64,000 nucleotides of DNA, taken from contig NW_002476438.1 of the NCBI RefSeq assembly GCF_000189635.1, forward strand, positions 248,001 through 312,000. Direction: 5' to 3'. Position numbers and translations under genes: made by a program. The notes below the pieces were generated by a model. It ran no database searches and was not told where the DNA came from. It was given only the letters and a program-made list of their open reading frames with translations. Source of the stretch: Tetrahymena thermophila SB210 (Eukaryota; Ciliophora; Oligohymenophorea; Hymenostomatida; Tetrahymenidae). Positions 11,501 to 23,600 of this stretch are shown in pieces; the stretch's first letter is position 1, and each line of letters begins with the position of its first letter.

Positions 11501-12815
11501 GAAAAAAGAACTTTATTGTTTTATATTTGTTTTTTTATTTAAAAATATCACAATCCATCCTAAATAAATAAACTGTTTTTACTCAAGACTAAGTGTCAAA
11601 TTTGAAAGAATAGGAAACCATTGTTTTTTGTGATTAAATTTGCTTGAAAGAAATAAAAAACTACTAAATAAATAAATAAAATTAAAATATTCAATTATTG
11701 TTCGTGTATGTAGTTTTGAAAAAGGCAGTACCCTAGGGTATTATATATATAATTAAATAGTTAATTAGAAGGAAAAAATATGAAATAATAAGATTAATTA
11801 AAAATAAAAGCAAAAGTTTAAAACAAAATGATGAGTTAAATTAACAAATAAAGAATAAAAAAAGTAAGCACAATAAAAACAAAAAGAAAATTAAAAAAGT
11901 GCTTTATTATTTTAAATTGGTTTTATATTTAAAAATATCACAATCCAAAACAAATAAACTGTTTTTACTAAAGGTGGAGTGTCAAATCTGAGAGATTAAT
12001 GCAATTTGCTAATGCAGAACTTAATTTTGTTGCACCTACATCACCAATTTAATGGTAACTTTTTAATATTGAAGAAATAATATATAATTTAATAGTTAAT
12101 TAGAAGAAAAAAATGAAGAAAAAATAAGATATTATAAGATCAATTAATAATAAAAGCAAAAATTGAAAATAAAATGATGAATTAAATCAACAAAGAAAGA
12201 AGAAAAATAAGCAAGCAAAATAAAAAGAAAATAAATCAAATAATTTAAAAGTGCTTTAATGTTTTAGATAAAATTTTTTTATAATTAAAAATATTTCAAT
12301 CTAAAACAAATAAACTTTTTTTATCAAATGTAAATGCTAATAGCAAAAAATGAAGAAAAAATATTTTTAATAATAAAAAATGAATAATAAATAATAATAA
12401 ATTGAAATTAAAATTAAGTTAAAGTTTCAAAAAAATTTTTGTTTTAATAAAAATCAATGAATAATGAATGAATGAATGAATAGAATTTCTTTTAGAAAAA
12501 TTATTTTTTAAATAAATTGAATGCTAAATAGACAAAAAATATTAATAATAATAAAAATAATATTTATAAATTAAATATACTTCATATTAATATGGAGAAC
12601 TTAATGAGATAAAAGTGAAGAGCTTAAAAACTTTTTTTATTAATATATGTAAATTTAAAGGATATTAATAAAAAAATAAATAATTACTTCTTCTACTTCT
12701 ATCTAGTATATAATCTATTACATCATTTATTTTTATTTTCAAAAATTTCTAATAGCAATTTGTGGAATTTAATTAATTATAAATAGATAAAAAGAACAAG
12801 TAAAATATAATAATT
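8535..12815. repeat. duplicated region A: array plus shared flanks
   Basis: The left flank contains a 27-base segment around 8589-8615 (AACTAATCTTTTTGATTTAA plus a few bases) that recurs almost exactly at about 49,676. The right flank (about 12,580-12,815; TATGGAGAAC, then TTAAAAACTTTTTTTATTAA) recurs at about 52,115-52,385. Array and both flanks are therefore homologous to region B at 49,640-52,385, in the same orientation. Either one duplicated from the other, or both are copies of a dispersed repeat family. Confidence 0.8.
8810..12345 (+). repeat. tandem array A, about 11 units of ~340 bp
   Basis: Unit cores (GTGTCAAATTTGAGAGATTA or close variants) start at about 8890, 9235, 9592, 9937, 10266, 10612, 10956, 11266, 11593 and 11979, with a decayed last copy near 12,326. 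Spacing is mostly 310-357 bp. Each unit also has a lead-in (AAATAAACTGTTTTTAC), a tail (ACTTTTTAAATATTGAAGAA) and an A-rich spacer ending in GCAAGCACAATAAAAAG. In the unit starting at 11,593 the 3' half of the core is replaced at about 11,612-11,752 by unrelated sequence. Most cores keep one frame open, reading VFTQ..QVSNLRDQC. Confidence 0.9.
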
Positions 12816-14350
12816 AATTTTCAAATATGTATTTATAAATTTGCTTTTACTTATGAAGAGATAATTAATTTAACATTCATAGTATTTAAAATATATACTT
12901 AAAAATATAGTAGGAATTAGAAATAGTCATTTAGTCATATTTGAAAAAAATATAGTAAATATTAAGAATATAAAAAATATTTTTGAAAAAAAATGTATCT
13001 AACTTTTATTAGCTAGAGTCTGTCTGTTATTATTTTTTATGATCTTCTTAATTATTTTACTTAATCAAAAAAGTTATTTAAAAGGAATTGGATATCATTA
13101 TGATAATTATTAAGGAATATATTTATTTATAAATTTATCATTATTTTCTTGACAGTCTTGAGGAATAAATTCTAAGTAATCTACTTTAATAAATAGCATA
13201 CATGTGATAAATAAAATAAGATAATTTTTTCACACTAACGAATACCGATTAATTTTAAGTTTTTAAAAAATATAAATACAGAATATCAACAGAATTAATT
13301 TAATATATTTGATAATAATTTAAGGAGAATATGAAAAATTTTATAAAATATCATAAAAAGAATGAATAATCTATAGAACTAAGAAAATGAATTTAACAAC
13401 ATTTAAATTATATTCGAATTGAGTAAATTAAAAAGATACAAAATACATAAATAAGATAAGGTATGATTATAGTAAAAAATTAAAACTAATTAATTAATTT
13501 TTAGTAACCTAAGCTTTATTTAATAAGTAGTCAATGAATAATTTTCAAACAATTTAAATATAAAATTATATATAAGACTTAAGCATAAGTTAGGTGAAAA
13601 TAAATATTTATCTGTTCTTAGAAAAAAGGAATATCAAAAAATTACCAAAGCAATATATTTTTAAATGTGGTATAATTAGTTATTAGAGATATTAAACTAA
13701 TAAAGACTTAACCAAGATTCACATATAATAAAAGATAAATTTAGTAAATCTTAAAACATAATTAATTGGAAATAAAAAAGGAGTATAACTGATCAAATCG
13801 ACTATTTTTTCATTTTATCTTTATTTATTTATTGATTGATTGTATATAATTGAGTGTATTTGATATCAAACATTTGTTTCTCTCTTTCCAATTTTTGAGT
13901 CTATTGAAAATCAAGAAGTATGTAGTGTAAGAGGGATTTATTTTAAAGTTTGTTTTCACTTTAATAATTGAATACTCTTTTCTTTAATTTTCCAATAATT
14001 AAATAAAACATATTTTCTTAAAATATTTCGAATCTTAAATTAAAATAGATGCTATAGGATTTTATTCTTTAGTAGAAAGGAATTTGCTGAGATAATAGTT
14101 GGATTATAGAATGAAACAATAGGCGGATTTAGCGATAAATATTTTTATTTTTATAATTAAATAATAGTTAACTATAAGATTATTTTTTTTGGTTGGATTT
14201 GTTTTTAGGTAATTTATTAAAAATAGTAGAAAGGAAGGATTTATTGATTGGTTGTTGGTTGGTTGGTAGATAGATAGATAGATGTTAATAACTTTATTTT
14301 ATTTATTTTGTAGTTTTGAATCATTGATTGAATGTGAGTATTTTTTTTTT
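12816..14350. other. intergenic, AT-rich
   Basis: A/T-rich DNA between the array and the 3' end of the Myb gene, with (ATTT)n, TTGG and GATA runs near 13,820 and 14,240-14,283. No gene signal was seen on either strand. Confidence 0.5.
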
Positions 14351-17300
14351 TCATTAAATTTAATTAGTATTTATAAGGTTATTGGTATTTCCACTAAATT
14401 ATTATACATCTTAATGAATAAGTTGCTTATTAAGCATAGCAGCAGTTTGAAGTACATTAGTATTGTTATTGTTTTTTACGAACTCGGAGCTGTTGGGAGA
14501 GTTTTGTATATTGTGAGAATGCATTATTTGATGAAGGGGCATTTGGTTGATCATTCTCTATTGATGCATATTGTTTTATGGTGTTATCTAAGCTAGTCCT
14601 AGTTAGTTTGGTGTGTTATTATTTGAGTACTGCATAAAGAATACGCTAGGAGAGTTATTGCCAAGGTTAGAGTTTGATATGGTAGGATGCAGATTGTTAT
14701 AATATTAGAATATGGTTGGGGTTTATTCACCAGGTACAATTTGTCCCAACTAGCTACAATTTGCTAATTGGTTTACACTTTAAGCTTGAAGAGGAGGAGT
14801 ATTTAAGAACATAGAAATACTTGCAGCAGATCCTTAAACTGTGTTTGGATTAGCTGCATAAGAAATATTCACACCATGTTGTTAGGGAGTGCTAATTGAT
14901 TCTTAGTTTTGTAAGAAGCTGTTTAGCAATTATATGTTTTTTGTAAAATCTTCTTAAATTTTATGTTAAATAAATGCTGGATTAATCACAAAAATTTCTT
15001 TTGTATTTTTATCGACATAGACTAGTTGGCTTTTTGATATTTCCTCTTCAAATTCTTCTTTCTTTAAGTTTTTTTTTGTCACAGATTTAATGAAAACTTC
15101 ATTCTATTGCACTTAGGATTTCAAATCATAATGATTGAATCCAGAAAGTAAAGGAGTGGAAGGCAGTTTAACTTATTCCATAAAAATGGCTCCAGGATTG
15201 TTGAGTGAGACTCTTTTACTTCCTGGTTTACTATTTATTCCCATAAACCCAGGAAAAGCTTACTATTATTAGATTAAAATTTTTCCATTCATATTAGGAG
15301 AATTATTTTCTGAAATGGTTTCTTCATTTATTTAGCTCTTCAAGTTGTTATTGTTGTTGTTGTTGTTATCTTTTTTTTTAAATTTTAAATAAAATTAATT
15401 CAAAAATATTAAAATAAAATAAATTTGTGTTTCAATTTATTATTTTAAACTGATTCATTAGATTTACTTTAAATATTAAAGCCAAAAAGGTTCATCTCTC
15501 CATTGATATTAATTTCTTGGTTAATTGGTTTGAATATTCCACCAGAGTTTTAATTTGAAAGGGCCGATGAAGATAATTTAGTAGCTGACTCTACGTCTGA
15601 TTAATTTAATGTTTGCTCTGATTTAGTTTTAGCTTCGCTCTCCACCATTTAGAATAGAGCCTACTTGCTTTATAGGACATTCTTTTTAGGGAGATTTTTC
15701 TGCTTAACTGTTGTTTGTTGCATGCTTTCCGGTGAATTTTAGCTCTTGCTATCTAAAATTATTTAAACAACAATAAAGTAATTAATTTGTTAAAAAAAAT
15801 TTATTTTAAATAGATAAATTAAAATCTAAGAATTTAAAAATATTTGTCATATAAAAAAATAAAAATGTTTTTGAATTTAATTTACTGTTAGAAAATAGAG
15901 ATTATTGCTGCAATTGGGCTTAATTGAAATGATTTCCTTCTTCTGTTTTAATTTAGTATGAATTAAGAGCTTAAGACTACATACTTTGCGACTGCTAGTG
16001 GTCTTCATCGTCTTCATCATCATCCTCATCATCTTCATTGTATTGTTTGTCTTAATTTTAGGTATCTTCATCTTACTCTTCTTCGATTTAATCGTGGTTG
16101 TGCTTGAGTGTATTTGAGCTAGCATTTATGAGAGAGAATCCGTTTTTAATACGAGATTCAAGCTTTTCTATGAGCAATAAGATTTATTATTTTTCACCCT
16201 CACCGATATCTTAATTGTTAGATTTTAAGTCATTCATGCTTGATAAGTTATTTGAGGAAGATGACAGTTTCTCTTTTTTAATGAGAGAATTGTATCTGTT
16301 TTTAACAGCGTTTTCGGTTCTTGACGATTTCATATTTTTGGAGATTTCTGACCATCTCTTGCCTTTTTCTAGTACTAATTTTAACATTTTCAATTCTTCT
16401 TCATAATTCCATGGGCCTCTTTTAATTTTTTTAATTAAAAGGTAAGAAGAAAGAAAAAAAATTAATTATTGATAAATTTTATCTCTTTTTTAATTTCTTT
16501 TGAAAAAACACCACAAATTTTAATTAAAATTTCTTCTGTTTTTTTAATTCTATGATGGATCTACTTAATTTTAATGGCGTAATAAAAATAATTTGTTTAC
16601 CTGTTAATTGCAGGATCTAAATGGTTGTTCCACCTTTCTCTGCACTGCTTTCCTTATCTGAATACATTTTTGTGACTTAGCTAGTTAAGCTTAACAGCAA
16701 TTTCGCTCCATTTATTTTATTTATTCTTTTGCTCATACTCTCTAATATAATTTACAAATAAGAATATTGCTTTAGTTTTCTACTTATTTAATCAAAAATA
16801 TCTTCTTACTTGATTATCATCCTCAAAATATTATCTTCTTCTTCGCTCCAAGGTTATTGCTGTAAATTAAGCTTACTCATTGATAACCATTTCAATTTGC
16901 ACTGTTCCGATGTTCTACCTACCATCATACTTGCTATATCTTCCCACACATCATCGCTCTATTGAATTTAAGTTAGAATTTAACATGTAGCTTAGAATTT
17001 TTTTTCAACATATTTAATTTATAAGCTTGAATAAGAAAAAAAGCAGACTATTGTTAAAATAGATAACTTACAATTGCACGAAAGTCAATTCTTTTAAACA
17101 CACAAGACTTAAGAATGATCCAAACTAAGAGATTTGTTTCTTAATCATTCCAATTTTTCTTCTGCTACTTAGAATATCCTTGCCTAAAATAATTTAACAA
17201 TTATTAAATATTTATTTAAATAATTAATTCTTTATATAAATATTCTTAATAGAAATTAATCTTTACTGATTAAATGCTATTGCATAATAACATAATATTT

Positions 17301-18559
17301 CTAAAAAAATCTTTATTAAATTATCTATTTATTACTTTGATACAATTTTTTGGTAAGAATCGTGCATTTCCTTGCTGGTTGGTAGATTATCCATCTTTAT
17401 TGTATAAAGATCTTTGACAAAATCCAAATTTAAATCAGCATCGCTGATATTTTAAGTGAGTTAAAGAAATGTTTAAAAATACTATAGCGCTTTTTCTCCT
17501 GATTTTCCTAATATATTAATAAATTATTTTTCTTTGTTTATTTGTAAAGCACTTTTAATTTTAAGTTCCAACTTGGAAAAATCTACTTCTTATTTTCACT
17601 TCTAAACAATATTTTTAGAGATATTTTATTTGCAAACATTTTATTGGCATAATTAATTGTTTTAGTATCAATTTTCTTATAATCAAAAAACGTGAAAATT
17701 TATTTAGTAGTAGGTGGCTGAAAATAAAAAGCAGATTTTTAAATGAAGCCAAGCTCTTAACTTGTGATTGATAAATAAAATTACTTATATTTTCAGAACT
17801 ATCACTACTTTGCTAGGAGTATTACTGCTATAGACTAGGCTAATTTTATTGTTGGATTTATATGTTATTTTGTTACTACTAAGTTTGTTGCTATTAGCTA
17901 ATTGGTTTAAAAGATAAATTCATTAAGGATGGAGCCTAAAATTGTTATTATGTCTGCTAATTTTGCTACTATTACTACGACTAAAACTAATTCTAAAAGA
18001 AAGAGTTTGGAAGGACTTATTATTAGAACTAATTGGGGTTTCCTCCTATGGTATGAGCCTATGTTTAGGACTGCTGATTCTATGATTGCTAAAAAAGCTA
18101 TTGCTACTACTATTATTATTACTAATTCATAATATAACCCTAGGGAGTTTGAGAAATAAAATTCTATCTTATGAGCATATCTGGATTATTGTTTATCTGA
18201 TAAAAATACTAGCCTCCTGGAACTTGGTTGCTGTCCAGCTTAACTATTTTATATTTGAATTGAGTTTGATAAAATTGTTGTTGTTGTTGAAAGTATGCAT
18301 GGCTTTAATTGCTTGTTTGATATATTGATAAATTCAGTATATTAATATACTGTTTTTATAAATAAACTTTTTTTTAGTAAAGGCATCAAAAATGAGTGCA
18401 AGCGCAAATCACTAAATTTTAAATATAATCGTATGCCACTAACCATCTAAAGGACTATTTATTATTTATAAAAATGCTATATTTACTCTCCTTGTGAAAG
18501 GGGCTCATCATGCTTAATCCGTCTGCTATTTCAGCGGGATGACGCTTCAACTCGCTCAT
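14351..18559 (-). CDS. three-repeat Myb DNA-binding protein (MYB3R type)
   Basis: Nine exons in transcript order: 18487-18559, 17785-18366, 17336-17588, 17072-17183, 16810-16958, 16601-16741, 15886-16418, 15468-15752, 14351-15369. All phases agree, giving 1048 residues and TGA 14351-14353. Three Myb repeats lie at about residues 314-363, 376-426 and 439-478. Their spaced Trp residues are visible (NWNDQE...VWEDIA; PWSEEED...KWSEIA...RERW; PWNYEEE...RWSEIS). The R2 recognition helix GKQCRERWNNHLDP and the R3 helix AVKNRYNS match animal and plant 3R-Myb proteins, known as cell-cycle and differentiation regulators. A Gln-rich region precedes the repeats, with nine Gln at 106-114 encoded mostly by TAA/TAG. 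An acidic Asp/Glu stretch and an Asn/Ser/Gln-rich tail follow. It probably acts in the nucleus as a transcription factor. Exon 1 (MSELKRHPAEIADG) and the acceptor at 18366 are the least certain parts. Confidence 0.9.
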
Positions 18560-18944
18560 TTCTTTTTGTTTGGTTTTCTTTGCTTTATTAAACTAATTGA
18601 TTGATTAATTAATTGCCTTTTTTCTTATCAAATTATTTTGAGCAAATATTATTTTTATCAAGTAAGAATAGTTAATACTTTTTTTAAGTATATCGAATTT
18701 TTCAATTTCTTTTTTAATCATTCTCATTTGAGCTGCATTGTTTTTAAGTATATTTTTCTCTAAAATAGAGATCAATTATCAATTTTTAATTCCTGTAATA
18801 AATTTTCTTAAAATTGAGGTTAACATCAATTACAACTCTTAAATCTTTATTAAAAAATTAAAAAAAAACAATCCTATTGTGACATCATAATTTATTAAAT
18901 CTTCTAATAATTTTCTCAATTTTTTAATATTCCTTCCTATTAAA
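18560..18944. other. intergenic between divergent genes
   Basis: The 5' leaders of the Myb gene (minus) and the small gene at 18,945 (plus) share this 385-bp A/T-rich interval. It must hold both promoters, but no motif could be singled out. Confidence 0.5.
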
Positions 18945-19335
18945 ATGAGCTAGCCAGCCTAAACGCTTAGCTAAAAGAGATTTTTACAATATCCCTATAA
19001 GATCAGCCTAGCTTAGAATTAAATAATAACTTATGATTAAACTCATTTTTTATTTTTTATAAAATAGAATTCAGATTCAATTAAAAAAATATTTAAGATT
19101 ATTCCTCTTAAGTAACAAATCTCGAATTATAATGTTCTACCAAATAAATATCATAACTTAATGAATACTTTTCCAATCACACAGTTTCTAATAATCATTA
19201 ATATCAAAAACTTTTGAAATTTTGAGAAATTTACACTTTTCAAACAATTTTCTTTCAAAATCTAACCATAGCACAAAATTAACAAAATATAAAGAATTTG
19301 TAAAGAAGTTTTATCTAAGTGATAAAAATAATTGA
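18945..19335 (+). CDS. small two-exon gene, 105 aa, unknown
   Basis: The exons are 18945-19111 and 19185-19335. The intron begins GTAACA and ends ATCACACAG, and the phase (2/1) fits exactly. The product starts MSQPAQTLSQKRFLQYPY, has a basic, Ser/Asn-rich second half (KSNHSTKLTKYKEF) and ends at TGA 19333-19335. Both exons are visibly less AT-rich than their surroundings, and the second looks coding only in the frame the splice delivers. There is no signal peptide, no membrane segment and no recognised family. An unspliced reading of 90 residues is the alternative. Confidence 0.5.
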
Positions 19336-20671
19336 TACTCAATATAACATTAATTTTTGTTAAGTAGTAAGTAAGTATATCTTTGAGTTAGGTGAGATTC
19401 CTTATTTAATAGAAGATTCTAAAGGTCAAAATGATTAAAGTTATTTCAATAAAATAATACTAAATTAATTAAAAATATTAGCTTCCATTTAATAAAATAT
19501 TTTTTTAAGTCATTATTTTTTAGGTATCAATCTCAACATAAAAAAAGTAAACCAATCAAATTAATTACATCAGTAATTTGAAAATTATAATTAATTGTTC
19601 TAACAATCAAATTAATCGCTTGCCTATTCTTAGATCTAAATAAATTAAAAATATTAATGTAAATTTCTGTTATGTCTTTGTTATAATTAATATAAACTAA
19701 ACAATAATTAAAATTCTTTTTTTTGTCGTCATTACATTTAAATATCATATTTTTTTTTGTCATAAAACATAATAAGTTTGTGTAACCATTATTTTTTTAA
19801 AAACCAATTAAATTTAATAAATTTTAAGAAAATAAAACTCATATTAAACTAATATATATATATATATAATTATAGTGTACATTAAAAAGAATTTACGTTT
19901 TAAATGTTTAAAAGTAGAAATTGAGTTATTTTAAATTATTTAGTTAAGTAAAAATTATAAAAAAGGTTTAATTTATGTTTGAATTATTATTTTTCATTAA
20001 ATGAAGAGATTTAAACTGAATCTATCTTTTATATTTCTTATAAATTTAACTTTGATAAACAAAATATTTAAAAAAGGTGTTCAAGATTTTTTTATTTATT
20101 TGTAAATTTAAAGATATTCCACAAAAAGAATAAAAAAAATTTCAAATAAATTTTGTTTCCTACTTTGAACTTAATTTTATAACATTAAAATAAGCTCATC
20201 AAAATTTCTAATTGTTGAATTAAAATATGGTGATAGGAAAATTCTTATATCAATGCAGATGAAATAACAAATAAGGGATTTTTATAATTCTAAATAATGC
20301 TTATCTAAAATAATAAATAAGGGATTGATAATTTGAGTAAAAATATAAAATCAAATATAATTCTTGATGAAATTTTTATATTTAAAACATAAAAATTAAT
20401 CTTTTTTTTATTTAATTTAGGATATTTATTTTTATAATATTTATCTATGATTAAAAAATAGTATCTGAATTGTTTATTTTATTAAATACAATTGTTAAGT
20501 TTTAAGTATAAAAAGAGTTAATATTTGTAATTATTTATTGCTAATTAATCTATTGATAATATGAAAAAAATGAATGAATCAGTGCTTTTTATCTAATAGA
20601 TTTTAATAAAATACAAATAAATTTAATAGATATTACAAAAATATTTATTATTTTTTTGTTTGTTAAGTGCA
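19336..20671. other. intergenic, AT-rich
   Basis: A/T-rich sequence with an (AT)n run near 19,854. A minus-strand frame at 19533-19763 (76 codons, starting MTKKNMIFKCNDD) is open but has no supporting feature, and is within chance for this composition. Confidence 0.45.
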
Positions 20672-23600
20672 TCATTTAGATTTAATTTTAGGTTTATTAT
20701 ATTCGTCTTGAGTTATAAGTATTTCGTTTAGCTGAGTAAATAAACTATTCTTATTATCTCTAAGTTAATCTATTAAAATTATTTATTTTTATATTAAATT
20801 TTATACTTTAAATAAAAACTAATTAATTACCTATATTTTTAAAATCTGAATCTACTAATTCCACGTTCTTCTTCCAAAGCTATTAGTTCTCATTTCTAAT
20901 ATTTTCTAGTAATTTTTATAATTTTTTATCATTGGCTTCTGCAAGTTCATAATACAGGTTAGTTTTAACTTAATCTATGTCTTCTGATATTTTTACGAAC
21001 TCTTACTCAAAGTGAGTATTTGTAAGTTTCATGTCTTGATGTTGTGTGTTCATCAACTCGAACATATCGCTAATCTATTACTTTATATTATCCATTTCAG
21101 CTTTAGCTAGAGTATTGTCTAAAACTGTTTCAGCATTAAGTTCTGTTATCTTTGTTTCCAAGTCTTTGTAAACATTCTAATTAAATAAAAAAATTAGTTA
21201 TAAATTAATTTGTGTCATTTAAATGTAAAACATATTCTGCTTCTTAAAAATAATTAAAACAATAAATAATTTAAAAATCTTACATCAATTGTATCAAGAG
21301 TGGTCTTTATAAGGTTAAAGGAATTCATGGAACTTTATTCTAATTCTTCTAGTCTTAGTACAAACTCCTTTTCTGTGTCTTGTTAATGATCTATGATTTC
21401 CTTCAATTTTAGAACAATTTCTTATGAGAATCTCTAAACTTCGTCTTGCAAATTTATAATGAGAGATTTGGATAATTCTAACTCTTTTTATGTGTTTTAC
21501 TGGAGTTCTTCTAAATCTTTCGAAATATCATCTAATTCTTTCATCACATTAGACTGCAATTCTTCTAAAGCTGTATTAATTTTCACTTTGAAGTCGCTAA
21601 TATCAGCTTTAATATCTTATATTTTAATATTAATTTATTCATTTTGCTCTTCACATAACTTTTAGAAAGCTTCTAAAGAGCTCTACATGTTATTTATTCT
21701 ATTATTAAACATTTCTCTTGAATTCTCAATAGCTTGAGTTAAAAATTAAACATCTTTTTTCGATTCTTCTTCAACTTTATTAATTTTATCATCAAGTCCC
21801 TTCGCAATTGTTTGAACATTCAGTTCAATATTCAATTTTTCTTCAATCAAACGATTTTCAAATGCCTTTTATGTATCACCTACAAGTTTGTAAGTCTCTG
21901 TCCTTAGGTCTTCTTATCCCTTTTCAAGTCCCACTAGTCTCTTTTCAACATCTTTTCTATTATTATCAGTGTTAATTAAGTGATTTTTGAATTACTCTGC
22001 CAACTTTGTAAACATATTTTTAGTCTTTTCATGCTTCTTACCAAATACCTCTACAACTTTCTTAACTTCCTCATCAACATACCTGCTAACCTGCTCTGAT
22101 TTTTATGAACTTTCTAATCTTGTCTCTCTTATTTCATCTTGTAATTTTTTATACTAAATTTCCATTTAGTCTTTAACATTGTTCACATCTGAAACAATAT
22201 CTGTTGCAATCGCACTTGTTAAATTCTTTAAATCCCTAATATAACAAATACATAGATTAATAAAAAATATATATATATATAAATAAATAAAATAAATTGA
22301 GATTACACATCAGAGCTTAAACGAGTTTAAATTTCAATCTTCATCATTTCAGTTATTTTTTCAGTAATGTTAGACTATTGATTCTTAAATATATCATATT
22401 CCTTTATTAATTATAAATAAATGATTTCTATAGCTTTAAATTTGAAATGCTTACTCTTGCAAATGTCTCTTACATCTTGAGTATTTCATTTCTAAAAACA
22501 ATTTCTTGTTAATTTCTTGATTATTCTTCAAATTTAAGAGCATTTTGCAGTCCTTTTACTTAATTCTCCATAATTGCTTGCAAAGATTTTATAGACTCAT
22601 CTTTTCTTTAAAACTCTGTCCTCATCAAAGCATCTAAAGCTTAATATCTTTCTCTCATTTCCTCTCTTTCATAATTACTTTTTTCTTAATTGAGTCTATC
22701 TCTCATATCGATATTAGTTCTCATCTCATCATGTTATCTTATTCTGTCTTCATGCTCCATTACAATTCTGTTTACTATTTCAGTCACTTTTGATTCTAAT
22801 TTGTTCTTATTTTTTAGAAAAGTTAAGATTAAATTTGCAAATAAATAATCTTACATCATAATCTGACTAAAGAGTATTCAAAATAACTTTGACATCTTCA
22901 GCCATCTTAGCATGATAGGCTTCTAACTAGCTCAAAAGATCTTTATCTTTGCTTTACTCTTTCGTGATGCTAAGGATACTAGCTTCTGTTTATTGCATTC
23001 TTCTTTCTAATTTTTCATTCCAATCGCTTATATAATTTATACCTTGATCTCCTTTTTAGGCTATTTAGTTTACTGAGCGCTGCCCAGCACTTAGCTGAGC
23101 TTCTAAAATAGCTATCCTACTTTCGAACTATCCTTAAAGATTATTGAACACTTCATTCTACCTTTCTTATGTTTCACCAAGTCTAACTACTTCCATGAAA
23201 AGAGCCTTGCTTTTTTCCCTTTCCTTTTGAAGAAGAGATTACTCTTCAGTCATTTTTTCTTGCATTATGCCTCTTAATTATAAAATTTCAGTAGTTTCCT
23301 AAATAATAACTAAGTTGTTAAGATATTCCTCAATTCCATAAAGTTAAATTTACTGATTTTTGCATGTTTCTGATAAAGAATAATATTTCTTTCTAATTTT
23401 GTTCAGTGAGAATAAGCTTTTTTTAGAATAAAATAATAAGAAATTAAAATGAATAAATTAATGATTGAATGAATCAATATGAATTATCAAAAAAAATAAA
23501 TAATTCTTTATTACTTTTTCCCTCATTTCATTCTTATTTCTGTCATCTCTTTGCAATTTTGTATCGAGAACTTCGACTCTCGTTTAGAGATCATGATTAA

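Noticed and set aside
8810-12345. CRISPR array
   Set aside because: Units are ~340 bp with similar spacers throughout; it is an ordinary tandem repeat in a eukaryotic genome.
14282-14596. plus-strand frame of 104 codons
   Set aside because: It lies opposite the last exon of the Myb gene and starts in a GATA repeat; a shadow.
15877-16125. minus-strand frame of 82 codons
   Set aside because: It is an out-of-frame reading of the Asp/Glu-rich exon 15886-16418 of the Myb gene and runs into an intron.
17577-17800. apparent frame change in the Myb gene needing a sequence error
   Set aside because: An intron from 17784 to 17589 restores phase without any error; the open frame within it is chance.
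17929-18328. plus-strand frames of 67 and 80 codons
   Set aside because: They are opposite-strand shadows of the Gln-rich Myb exon.
18386-18559. separate 57-codon gene (MSELKRHPAEIADG...)
   Set aside because: Its frame is continuous with the Gln-rich Myb exon when a phase-1 intron is removed, so it is better read as Myb exon 1.
19533-19763. minus frame of 76 codons, starting MTKKNMIFKCNDD
   Set aside because: No splice signal, composition contrast or family; such lengths are expected by chance when only TGA stops.
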